Source: Anaerolineae bacterium
Lineage (GTDB): Bacteria > Chloroflexota > Anaerolineae > DUEN01
Reading direction: 5' to 3'
DNA: 64,000 nucleotides
Assembly (NCBI GenBank): GCA_025060615.1
Contig: JANXBS010000009.1
Span: 62,001-126,000, forward strand
The notes under the pieces are model-generated. The model had not been told where the DNA came from. It saw only the letters and a program-made list of their open reading frames with translations, and did no database searches. Made by a program: the position numbers and the translations under genes. Shown piece by piece: positions 45,660 through 53,754 of the stretch. Positions within the stretch are counted from its first letter, which is position 1, and each line of letters opens with the position of its first letter.

Positions 45660-47738
45660 ATGAGCAAGCGAGAAGTGACCCACCGAAGGCTTCTGCGCTG
45701 GTTTGCCTTAATAGCGGTGGTGGCTTTAGTGGCCGCGTGTGCCCCCGCGGCACCGGCTCCAACGCCTACGCCAGCCCCCACCCCGGTACCCCCTACTCCC
45801 ACTCCGGCCGCCATTAAAGCCGTCGAAGCGACCCCAACCCCGGTTCCTGTAGCAGCGCCCACGTATAAAGAGGCGCCCATGCTGGCGGAACTGGTGCAAG
45901 CTGGCAAGCTGCCGCCTGTGGAGGAACGTCTGCCAAAGGATGTCCAAGTCGTTCAACCTGTGGAGTCGGTCGGCAAGTACGGTGGCACCTGGCATACGGT
46001 AACGTGGTGGCCCGGTGCTGGCAACATCAAAATGAAGCTGTATGACCCGCCTGTACGCTGGAAGCCCGACTATACCGGCTACGAGCCTGGCCTGGCCAAG
46101 AGCTACGAGTGGTCTGATGACGGCAAGACCATCACCTTCAAGTTCCGCGAGGGGGTCAAGTGGTCAGACGGTGAACCCTTTACCACGGAGGACCTCAAGT
46201 TCTGGTGGGAGGACCTGGCCCTCAACCCCGACTACAAGGTGATCCAGGTCCCCTGGTGGGCCCGCAATAGCGATGGAACGCCCATCACCATGGAGTTCCC
46301 CGACGATTACACCTGGGTCCTTAAGTTCGATACCCCGCAGTGGATCATGCCGTATGTCCTGGCCCAGGGCTTCTGGGAGTGGGAGCCGCTGATGAAGCCC
46401 AAGCACTTCCTGATCCAGTGGCATCCCAAGTACACACCGGGCGCGACCTATGAGGAGCTGGACCTGAAGGACCGCTGGTTCGAGACCCCTGGCTATCCAT
46501 GCCTGATGGCGTGGTGCTTGAAGGAGTTCGTCCCCGGCCAAAGCTGGCTCTTCGAGCGCAACCCCTACTACTGGAAGGTGGACACTGAGGGCAACCAACT
46601 CCCTTACATTGACTACATCCATGTCGAGCTGGTACCGGACTTGGAGGTCCGCAAGCTGCGGGTTGCCCAGGGCAGCTATGACTGCACTTTCCGCGGGATT
46701 GACGATCCCACGGAGATCCCCTTCCTGACGGAGCAGGCCGAGAAATACAACTACCGCATCGTGCCGGGCTGGATGAACGGCGCCGGTGCCTGGCCAGGCT
46801 GGATCGTCAACATGGACTATCACGAGGAGCAGGAATACGATCCGGCCAAAGAGTCCGAGACCGCTAAGGAGATCCGCGAACTGCTCCGTAACAGGAGCTT
46901 CCGCAAAGGGCTCTCGGTGGCGCTGGACCGACAGCGGATCGTGGATGTGGTCTGGGGCGGCATCGGCACGCCGCAGGCCTTCACCATCAGCCCGCAGTCG
47001 TGGCACTTTGCAAGCCCTGAGGGCCAGAAGGTCTTCCAGGAGTGGGCTGCTGCCGATGCGGAATACGATCCGGAGAAGGCGAAGGCCTACTTCGAGGAGG
47101 CCGGCTTCGTCGACAAGGATGGCGACGGCTGGCGCGATCTGCCCAGCGGTAAGCCCTTCACCCTGATCATCGACCTGAACGACTGGGGTGGCCAGCGCGT
47201 CACCACTGAGGCCACCGAGGTCTACAAGAAGAACCTGGAGGATGTGGGCGTCAAGGTGCTCGTCAACAATGTCATCGGCCAGCCTGAGGGCAGCCTGCGC
47301 GGCAATTACGGTGTCGGCTGGATGCTGCGCACCACGCACGCTTCCGAGATCGATATCTGGACCTATCCGGACTGGATCTTCCCGCTGCGCGGCGGCGGTG
47401 AGGGTTCACGCGCCTTCCCCATGCAAGGCCTCTGGTATCAGTCCGGCGGTGAGCAGGGGTGGGAGCCGGAGCCCGGCAGCCCGGCGGCTAGACTCCAAGA
47501 GCTATACCGGAAGGGCCTGCAAGAGCCAGATATCGAGAAGCGGCATCAGATCGTATGGGATGCCATCCGTATCCACATCGAGGAAGGGCCCTTCGTGATC
47601 GGTGCCGCCGGTGACCAGCCGATGCCTGTCGTCTGTAAGAACTACTTCCGCAACGTGCCGGAGTATGGCGTGCTCGGCCCGTGGGCACCGGGCAGCCCTG
47701 GCAACGTCCATCCCGAGCAGTTCTGGATGGAGCAATAA
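45660..47738 (+). CDS. Peptide ABC transporter substrate-binding lipoprotein, large family-5 type
   Basis: 692 residues, longer than the common 500-550. Lipobox VAAC with Cys27, followed by a Pro/Thr tether. The mature part has SVGKYGGTWHTVTWWPGAGN, LAKSYEWSDDGKTITFKFRE, VKWSDGEPFTTEDLKFWWED and FVDKDGDGWRDLPSGKPF, where DKDGDGW looks like a calcium-binding loop. This large subgroup takes up oligosaccharides or long peptides in other bacteria; the ligand is unknown here. First gene of a full five-component operon. Confidence 0.94.
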   Translation: MSKREVTHRRLLRWFALIAVVALVAACAPAAPAPTPTPAPTPVPPTPTPAAIKAVEATPTPVPVAAPTYKEAPMLAELVQAGKLPPVEERLPKDVQVVQPVESVGKYGGTWHTVTWWPGAGNIKMKLYDPPVRWKPDYTGYEPGLAKSYEWSDDGKTITFKFREGVKWSDGEPFTTEDLKFWWEDLALNPDYKVIQVPWWARNSDGTPITMEFPDDYTWVLKFDTPQWIMPYVLAQGFWEWEPLMKPKHFLIQWHPKYTPGATYEELDLKDRWFETPGYPCLMAWCLKEFVPGQSWLFERNPYYWKVDTEGNQLPYIDYIHVELVPDLEVRKLRVAQGSYDCTFRGIDDPTEIPFLTEQAEKYNYRIVPGWMNGAGAWPGWIVNMDYHEEQEYDPAKESETAKEIRELLRNRSFRKGLSVALDRQRIVDVVWGGIGTPQAFTISPQSWHFASPEGQKVFQEWAAADAEYDPEKAKAYFEEAGFVDKDGDGWRDLPSGKPFTLIIDLNDWGGQRVTTEATEVYKKNLEDVGVKVLVNNVIGQPEGSLRGNYGVGWMLRTTHASEIDIWTYPDWIFPLRGGGEGSRAFPMQGLWYQSGGEQGWEPEPGSPAARLQELYRKGLQEPDIEKRHQIVWDAIRIHIEEGPFVIGAAGDQPMPVVCKNYFRNVPEYGVLGPWAPGSPGNVHPEQFWMEQ

Positions 47739-47775
47739 GGCACCGGCTACTGGCGAAATCATGCATTTCCTAAAC

Positions 47776-47801
47776 GGCGGGCGGGGGTGACCCCGCCCGC
47801 C
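47776..47801 (+). other. Perfect 11-bp GC hairpin with GTGA tetraloop between receptor and permease
   Basis: GGCGGGCGGGG, loop GTGA (a GNRA tetraloop in RNA), then CCCCGCCCGCC. There is no U-run. Very stable, 37 nt past the receptor stop, so it likely protects the upstream receptor mRNA or reduces readthrough. Confidence 0.8.
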
Positions 47802-47820
47802 ATATTGGAGCATATTGGAG
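47801..47820 (+). repeat. Tandem 10-nt repeat carrying ribosome-site-like GGAG
   Basis: CATATTGGAG occurs twice; the second copy runs into GTGG and serves as the ribosome site of the next gene at 47827, so the duplication adds a spare Shine-Dalgarno. Confidence 0.7.
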
Positions 47821-47826
47821 GTGGAG

Positions 47827-48816
47827 ATGCTAGCATATATCGTACGGCGATTAGGATATATCGTGGTGATGATGATATTGGTCTCCTTCGCTAGCTTCCT
47901 GATCATTGAACTGCCACCAGGCGACTTTTTGACCCAGAAGCTTCAGGAACTCCAGGCGCGCGGTGATCGCAGCGCCGAGATGCGTATCGCAGAGTACCGA
48001 GCACGCTATGGCCTGGATAAACCACTGCTGGAGCGTTACTGGATCTGGATCACCCACGCCATCCGAGGTGACTTCGGAGAATCGTTCGAGTTCGAGCGCC
48101 CAGTGACCGAGGTGATCGGGCAGCGCGCCGGCATGTCGGTGATCCTCGCCCTCTCCACCATCACGTTGGTCTGGATGCTGGCCATTCCCATTGGCGTCTA
48201 CTCAGCTACCCACCAGTATTCTGTCGGCGACCAGATCATCACCACCATCAGCTTCATCGGCCTGGGGATGCCCGGTTTTCTGCTGGCGCTCCTGGTCCTG
48301 TTCTTCGCCATGGTCTTCTTAGGACAGGAGGTGGGAGGGCTCTTCTCACGAGAATATCAGGATGCGCCCTGGAGCATCGGGAAAGTGATCGACCTACTCA
48401 AACACCTGTGGATTCCGGCGCTGATTAGCGCCGTCACAGGTACGGCGGGTTTGATCCGCATTATGCGCGGGAACCTGCTGGAAACGCTGGGGCAACCCTT
48501 CGTGGAAGCCGCCCGCGCCCGTGGGCTGAAAAATCGCACGGTGGTCTGGAAGCACGCCGTGCGGGTATCTGTGATCCCGCTGGTGGTGATCCTAGGGACA
48601 GAGGCCCTACCTGCCATCGTCGCCGGCGACGCGCTGGTGGCCACAGTACTGAACTTACCCACTGTGGGTCCGCTGTACGTTCGGGCGTTGCAGCGGCAAG
48701 ATATGTATCTGGCTGGCACGGTGCTGATGTTTATCGTAGGAGTAACGATGCTCGGCAGCCTGCTGGCAGATCTGATCCTAGTAGCGCTCGATCCACGCAT
48801 TCGACTGGAAAAGTAA
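47827..48816 (+). CDS. Peptide ABC permease, DppB/OppB family
   Basis: 329 residues from the ATG behind GGAGG. Family start MLAYIVRRLGYIVVMMILVS, IELPPGDFL, YGLDKPLLERYWIWITHAIR then GDFGESFE, and the coupling loop FVEAARARGLKNRTVVWKHA. About six membrane helices with a long extracytoplasmic loop. It pairs with the DppC-type permease downstream (gap 17 nt). Confidence 0.94.
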   Translation: MLAYIVRRLGYIVVMMILVSFASFLIIELPPGDFLTQKLQELQARGDRSAEMRIAEYRARYGLDKPLLERYWIWITHAIRGDFGESFEFERPVTEVIGQRAGMSVILALSTITLVWMLAIPIGVYSATHQYSVGDQIITTISFIGLGMPGFLLALLVLFFAMVFLGQEVGGLFSREYQDAPWSIGKVIDLLKHLWIPALISAVTGTAGLIRIMRGNLLETLGQPFVEAARARGLKNRTVVWKHAVRVSVIPLVVILGTEALPAIVAGDALVATVLNLPTVGPLYVRALQRQDMYLAGTVLMFIVGVTMLGSLLADLILVALDPRIRLEK

Positions 48817-48833
48817 GAGGGTAAGGTGGTGCT

Positions 48834-49970
48834 ATGGTAGTGGAAGGAGCTGAAACTCGCAAAACGGCTACCAAAAAGCAGATCAGCCAGAGCTATTGGA
48901 GCCTAGTCTGGTGGAAATTCAAGCGAAACCGACTGGCCATGGTGGGCGGGATCCTGGTGATCCTCTTCTATGTGATTTGCGGTTTATTCGCCGAGTTCTT
49001 CTCTCCTTATCTTCTCCATTATCAATCCAACTATTTAGAGGCCCGTCCCCAGCCCATCGTGTTCAAAGACAAGCAGGGAAACTTCAGCCTGCGGCCGGCC
49101 GTGTATGGCCTGGAAGCGAAGGTAGATACAAAGCTGCGTAAGCGCTTCTATGAGGTAGACCGCACCAAGATATACCCCCTTTACTTCTTTGTGAAGGGCC
49201 AACCCTATAAGCTGCTGGGGCTCATCCCCATGGACATTCACCTCTTCGGCACCGATCCGGCCGATCCAGAGGCTCACGTGTTCCTCTTTGGGACCGATCG
49301 CTTGGGGCGGGATGTGTTCTCTCGGATCATCTATGGAGGACGTCTTTCCTTGCTCCTAGGGCTGCTGGGGCAAATCCTCACCATTATCCTGGGGACAGTG
49401 ATGGGGGTGATTTCGGGTTATTATGGCGGGAAGACGGACATCATCATCCAGCGCATGACGGAGTTTGTGGGCGCTTTCCCGGACATCCCCCTCTTCATGG
49501 CGCTGGCCGCGGCCATCCCGGTGACTTGGTCGCCCATCTGGGTCTACTTCATGCTCACCCTGATCCTGGTCTTCATCCGGTGGGGAGGGCTAGCACGCCA
49601 GGTGCGGGGGATGATCCTCTCCTTACGAGAGCGGGAGTATGTGCTGGCTGCTCAAAGCTTTGGAGCCAGCGATCTCCGCTTAATGTTTCGACATCTGCTC
49701 CCCGGCACCATGAGCCATGTGATCGTGATCGCTACCTTGGCGATCCCGGGCATGATCCTCTCAGAGACCGCGCTGAGCTGGCTGGGGCTGGGGCTGCGAC
49801 CTCCGCTGACCAGTTGGGGTGTGCTATTACAAGAGGTTAGCAGCGTGCGGGCTATTCGATTCGCGCCGTGGCTTCTCTTCCCGGTGCCTTTCGTGATCCT
49901 CGCCGTCCTCTCTTTCAACATGCTGGGCGATGGGTTACGAGATGCGCTGGACCCATACGGAGGGCAGTGA
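48834..49970 (+). CDS. Peptide ABC permease, DppC/OppC family
   Basis: 378 residues; the extra length is a 110-residue loop after helix 1 (about 68-165) where most relatives have about 40. Core marks: FGTDRLGRDVFSRIIYGGRL, GYYGGKTDIIIQRMTEFVGA, YVLAAQSFGASDLRLMFRHL, NMLGDGLRDALDPYGGQ. The large loop may contact the large receptor. AGGGTAAGG precedes the ATG. Confidence 0.94.
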   Translation: MVVEGAETRKTATKKQISQSYWSLVWWKFKRNRLAMVGGILVILFYVICGLFAEFFSPYLLHYQSNYLEARPQPIVFKDKQGNFSLRPAVYGLEAKVDTKLRKRFYEVDRTKIYPLYFFVKGQPYKLLGLIPMDIHLFGTDPADPEAHVFLFGTDRLGRDVFSRIIYGGRLSLLLGLLGQILTIILGTVMGVISGYYGGKTDIIIQRMTEFVGAFPDIPLFMALAAAIPVTWSPIWVYFMLTLILVFIRWGGLARQVRGMILSLREREYVLAAQSFGASDLRLMFRHLLPGTMSHVIVIATLAIPGMILSETALSWLGLGLRPPLTSWGVLLQEVSSVRAIRFAPWLLFPVPFVILAVLSFNMLGDGLRDALDPYGGQ

Positions 49971-49982
49971 GGGAAAGCACCC

Positions 49983-51062
49983 ATGAGAGAACCTTTGGTG
50001 GAAGTCAAGGATCTGAAAGTCGAATTCAACGTGCGAGATGGGATCGTCCATGCCGTAGATGGGGTCTCCTTCACTGTCTATCGGGGGCAGACCTTGGGGA
50101 TCATCGGCGAAAGCGGCTGTGGCAAGTCGGTGACCGCTAAGGCGATCCTTCATATGGTGCCCAAGCCGGGTAAGATCACTGGAGGCGAGATCCTATACTA
50201 TCGCCGATCACGAGACAATCACACCAGCGAAGCCATCGAGCAAGTGAACATCACACGGTTGGACCCCGATGGGCCTGAGATCCGGAAGATCCGTGGCGGC
50301 GAGATCGCCATGATCTTTCAAGAGCCGATGAGCTCCCTCACCCCGGTATACACCGCCGGCTCTCACATCACCGAGGCGGTCACTCTGCACCGGCTTATGC
50401 CGGTCCGCAAGATCGGCGATCAAATGATCGAGACCATTCAAGCCCACCGCAAGGTCACGAAGCAAGAAGCGCGCGAGATCGCCATCGAGATGCTGCAGCG
50501 GGTGGGCATCCCCAAGCCGCAGCAGCGTGTGGACAGCTATCCCCATCAGTTAAGCGGCGGGCAGCGCCAGCGCGTCATGATTGCGATTGCGCTCTCATGT
50601 CATCCGGCCATGCTCATCGCGGATGAGCCGACGACGGCGCTAGATGTGTCCATCGAGGCGCAGATCCTCGACCTCATGCGTGAGCTGCAGGAGACCACCA
50701 ATATGGCCATCATGTTCATCACGCACAACCTGGGCGTTATCGCTGAGATGGCCGACGAGATCTGTGTGATGTACATGGGCAAGGAAGTAGAGCAAGCCAG
50801 CACCGTGGAGATTTTCTACGAGCCCCGGCATCCGTATACCCAGGCTTTGCTCAAGTCCATCCCCCGTGTGGGGAGGAAAAGCCGGGAGCGATTGGCCGCC
50901 ATCACAGGGATGGTGCCAGATCCGTTCCATCTGCCTCCAGGTTGCGTCTTTCATCCTCGCTGTCCAGCATATATGCCAGGTAAGTGCGATCGGCTGGTGC
51001 CCTCTTGGACCCAGGTGGGGGAGAGGCATTGGGTTCGGTGTCTACTGTACGAAGGGGTGTGA
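49983..51062 (+). CDS. Oligopeptide ABC ATPase, OppD/DppD family
   Basis: 359 residues. Walker A GESGCGKSVTAKAIL, Q-loop MIFQEPMSSLTPVYT, signature LSGGQRQRVMIAIALS, Walker B MLIADEPTTALDV, and the oligopeptide-type C-terminus ITGMVPDPFHLPPGCVFHPR with a cysteine cluster (CVFHPRCPAYMPGKC) that can bind an iron-sulphur cluster in Opp/Dpp ATPases. It drives import with the downstream OppF-type partner. Confidence 0.95.
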   Translation: MREPLVEVKDLKVEFNVRDGIVHAVDGVSFTVYRGQTLGIIGESGCGKSVTAKAILHMVPKPGKITGGEILYYRRSRDNHTSEAIEQVNITRLDPDGPEIRKIRGGEIAMIFQEPMSSLTPVYTAGSHITEAVTLHRLMPVRKIGDQMIETIQAHRKVTKQEAREIAIEMLQRVGIPKPQQRVDSYPHQLSGGQRQRVMIAIALSCHPAMLIADEPTTALDVSIEAQILDLMRELQETTNMAIMFITHNLGVIAEMADEICVMYMGKEVEQASTVEIFYEPRHPYTQALLKSIPRVGRKSRERLAAITGMVPDPFHLPPGCVFHPRCPAYMPGKCDRLVPSWTQVGERHWVRCLLYEGV

Positions 51063-51068
51063 CTTGGC

Positions 51069-52106
51069 ATGACTGACAAAGCGAAGGGCGAGATCTTGCT
51101 CGATGTGCGAGGGCTCAAGAAGTACTTCCCGATCCAGCGCGGCATCCTACGGCGAACGGTGGGCTATGTGAAAGCCGTGGATGATGTCAGCTTTTTCGTC
51201 CGCGAGGGCGAGACGCTGGGGCTGGTGGGCGAGAGCGGCTGTGGCAAGACCACGGCAGCCCGCACCATCATCCGCCTTTACGAGCCTACCGCAGGAGAGG
51301 TCTATTTTCGGACGAACAAGCTCTCAGCCAACGGGGAGGCCCAGATGGTTAACCTGATGGAGCTGAACCGGGACCAGATGAAATTGATCCGACAGGAGAT
51401 CGCCATGATTTTCCAGGACCCGGTCGGCTCCTTGAACCCGCGTATGAGCGTGTACGACATCATCGCCGAACCGTTGGAGATTCACGGCAAGGGAAGAGGG
51501 CCCGAAACAGAGGAGCTCATCATCCAGCTCCTCGAGCGGGTGGGCCTCCGCCCGGAACACATGCGCCGTTATCCCCACGAGTTCTCAGGCGGCCAGCGAC
51601 AGCGCATCGGCATCGCTCGTGCTTTGGCCCTACGGCCACGCCTGATCTTTTGCGATGAGCCCGTCTCCGCCCTGGATGTCTCGATTCAGGCGCAGACGCT
51701 GAACCTGTTGCAAGATTTGCAGGAGGAGTTTAACCTGGCCTATGTCTTCGTCGCCCACGACTTGAGCGTCGTCCAACACATCTCTGATCGCGTGGCGGTG
51801 ATGTACGTGGGGAAGGTGGTGGAGATGGCCGACGCTGAGGAGCTCTATCTCTACCCATTGCACCCCTACACCGAAGCGTTGTTGTCGGCCGTACCCAAAC
51901 CCGATCCGCTGTACAAATCTGAGCGCATCTTGATGCAAGGCGACGTGGCTGATCCATCGAATCCGCCAACTGGATGCTATTTCCATCCGCGCTGTCGCTA
52001 TGCCGTGGATATCTGCTCAAAGCAGGCGCCAGAATTCCGTGAAGCCCGGCCTGATCACTGGGTAGCCTGTCATCGCGCGGACGAGCTGAAGCTGAGAGGG
52101 GTATAA
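51069..52106 (+). CDS. Oligopeptide ABC ATPase, OppF/DppF family
   Basis: 345 residues. Walker [39 protein letters not shown], signature [16 protein letters not shown], Walker [14 protein letters not shown], His switch [21 protein letters not shown]-terminal Cys-containing end [15 protein letters not shown]. Starts 6 nt after OppD; the pair forms the heterodimeric motor of this importer. Confidence 0.95.
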   Translation: MTDKAKGEILLDVRGLKKYFPIQRGILRRTVGYVKAVDDVSFFVREGETLGLVGESGCGKTTAARTIIRLYEPTAGEVYFRTNKLSANGEAQMVNLMELNRDQMKLIRQEIAMIFQDPVGSLNPRMSVYDIIAEPLEIHGKGRGPETEELIIQLLERVGLRPEHMRRYPHEFSGGQRQRIGIARALALRPRLIFCDEPVSALDVSIQAQTLNLLQDLQEEFNLAYVFVAHDLSVVQHISDRVAVMYVGKVVEMADAEELYLYPLHPYTEALLSAVPKPDPLYKSERILMQGDVADPSNPPTGCYFHPRCRYAVDICSKQAPEFREARPDHWVACHRADELKLRGV

Positions 52107-52147
52107 CCTCCTATTTAACTTTCAGATGAGTTCTAAAGGCAGAGAGA

Positions 52148-52462
52148 ATGCGCTTGTCTCGGGTCTCGGTGGGCATTCTCACCTTTGTGCTATGGCTCGC
52201 TACTATCGCTATAGGGCTTTGGGAGATCGCGATCGTCCAAGAGCTGTTGATAAGGCTTTACGTTCGTTTCGGGCGCGACTATTGGACTGCTGTTGCCATC
52301 CGTAACTGGATTGTGTTGCCCCTGAGCGCTGCCTGGTTGGTCTTCGCGATCTTCAGCGGAGAATATCATCGGGAAAAGGTGGGGCAGCGTGCCTCGTGGA
52401 GGCTGTTGGGGTTCACCTTCGCCGCCGAAGCGGCCATCCTGATTCTGGCCCTTCTCTTCTGA
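52148..52462 (+). CDS. Small three-helix membrane protein
   Basis: 104 residues with three hydrophobic segments (SVGILTFVLWLATIAIGLWE, WIVLPLSAAWLVFAIF, GFTFAAEAAILILALLF) separated by short basic loops (YHREKVGQRASWR). No family was recognised. It follows the peptide ATPase by 41 nt and is probably co-transcribed; its role in transport is not shown. Confidence 0.7.
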   Translation: MRLSRVSVGILTFVLWLATIAIGLWEIAIVQELLIRLYVRFGRDYWTAVAIRNWIVLPLSAAWLVFAIFSGEYHREKVGQRASWRLLGFTFAAEAAILILALLF

Positions 52463-52500
52463 GATTTCTGACCGCTATCCCTGGTGCTTTCGCAACGGTG

Positions 52501-53742
52501 TCACTGCACGAAGATAGCGATCGCCACCACGGTTAGCCCTCCCAACAGCGTCAACCCTGGCAGTGCGCGGTGGCCCATGGCTGCATTGCCGATCCTCCAG
52601 GCATAGATCCCCTTGAACATGTTATTAGAGGCAATAGCCCATGCGATCGCCATCGTCCCCAAGCGCACTGGGAGATGGGCTTGCTGGGTCAGGCTCAGGA
52701 TGAACGGGTCAATGTCGGCGATCCCCATGACCCACGCCAAGACATATAATCCCAGATGACCGATGTTCTGAGCGGTTAGCCGAGTGATCACTTGGATCCC
52801 TACGAAGACGGCCGCGAAGATCAGCGCTGGTCCCAACTGCAGCGGATTCCGAAGCGCTGGATATGTATTCTCAATGTCTTTCTGCTGCCACATCCAGATC
52901 CCACCTATCACGGCGGCCAAGATCGCCATGGCCACAAAGGGCTTCATCAACGCTCGGCTCAACGCAGGTGCGAACAGGGAGATCAACACGAGCAGTCGCA
53001 GGTACATAACCCCGGTCGCTAAGAGCACTGCGCCTGCCAAAGCCTTGGCTCGGGTAGGCTGATGCCGGCCCTGCCGGGCCAGGGCGACCGTGGTGGCTGT
53101 GCTGGAATAGATGCCCCCCAAGATCGCCGCTACCAGTATCCCCTGCCTGCTACCTCGCCATCGCTGCAGTAGGTAGCTCAGATACGACACGCTGGCGATG
53201 GCCACCACCACTAGCCATACCCTAAAGGGGTTCAGCTCGAAAACGGTGAACGATCGATTGGGCAGCAGCGGCAAGACGACGGCCGTCACCAGGGCAAACT
53301 GCGTGAACGTGAGGATCTCCTCGTCTGACAAGTGACGGGCTAATTGCTCCATAGGCTGTTTGAGCTGCAGCAGCAATACTGTCGCGATGCCGCTAGCCAC
53401 CGCTAACCAGAGCGCCTCTGCTCGCACGATCGGCCCGAGGGCATATGTCACCAGCGCAGCCACCTCCGTCGTCATCCCCACTCGCCCGCGCTGGATTTTG
53501 AAGCGGTGGGAGACAGCTAGGAGCGCGCCCAATGCCAGAAGCCCCGCCGTGTAAGCCCATGGATCCAGGCTAAGCAGATAGCCGGCGATCCCGATGATGG
53601 GGAACGTGCGCACACCGCCAAATTGGCGCTGCGCGCCCTCCTCGCGCTCCGCCTGATCGCGCTCACGCTCCGCGCCGATAAGCAGGGCGACGGCCAGCAC
53701 GATGACTAGATGCATAGCCTGGAGAGACATAGGCCTATCCAT
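52501..53742 (-). CDS. MgtC/SapB-type and DUF4010 membrane protein
   Basis: 413 residues, 12 or so helices. N-terminus: LVIVLAVALLIGAERERDQA and GVRTFPIIGIAGYLL, the MgtC/SapB signature; the remainder fits DUF4010, including GGIYSSTATTVALARQGRHQ and GIADIDPFILSLTQQAH. Function unknown; possibly ion or magnesium homeostasis. GAGGG nine bases ahead of the ATG. It lies 12 nt downstream of the GT39-like gene on the same strand. Confidence 0.88.
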   Translation of the reverse strand: MDRPMSLQAMHLVIVLAVALLIGAERERDQAEREEGAQRQFGGVRTFPIIGIAGYLLSLDPWAYTAGLLALGALLAVSHRFKIQRGRVGMTTEVAALVTYALGPIVRAEALWLAVASGIATVLLLQLKQPMEQLARHLSDEEILTFTQFALVTAVVLPLLPNRSFTVFELNPFRVWLVVVAIASVSYLSYLLQRWRGSRQGILVAAILGGIYSSTATTVALARQGRHQPTRAKALAGAVLLATGVMYLRLLVLISLFAPALSRALMKPFVAMAILAAVIGGIWMWQQKDIENTYPALRNPLQLGPALIFAAVFVGIQVITRLTAQNIGHLGLYVLAWVMGIADIDPFILSLTQQAHLPVRLGTMAIAWAIASNNMFKGIYAWRIGNAAMGHRALPGLTLLGGLTVVAIAIFVQ

Positions 53743-53754
53743 CGTGCGAATCCC

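Noticed and set aside
46164-47339. Minus-strand ORF of 391 codons opposite the large peptide receptor
   Set aside because: Antisense open frame produced by codon bias. The plus-strand protein has lipobox and SBP motifs.
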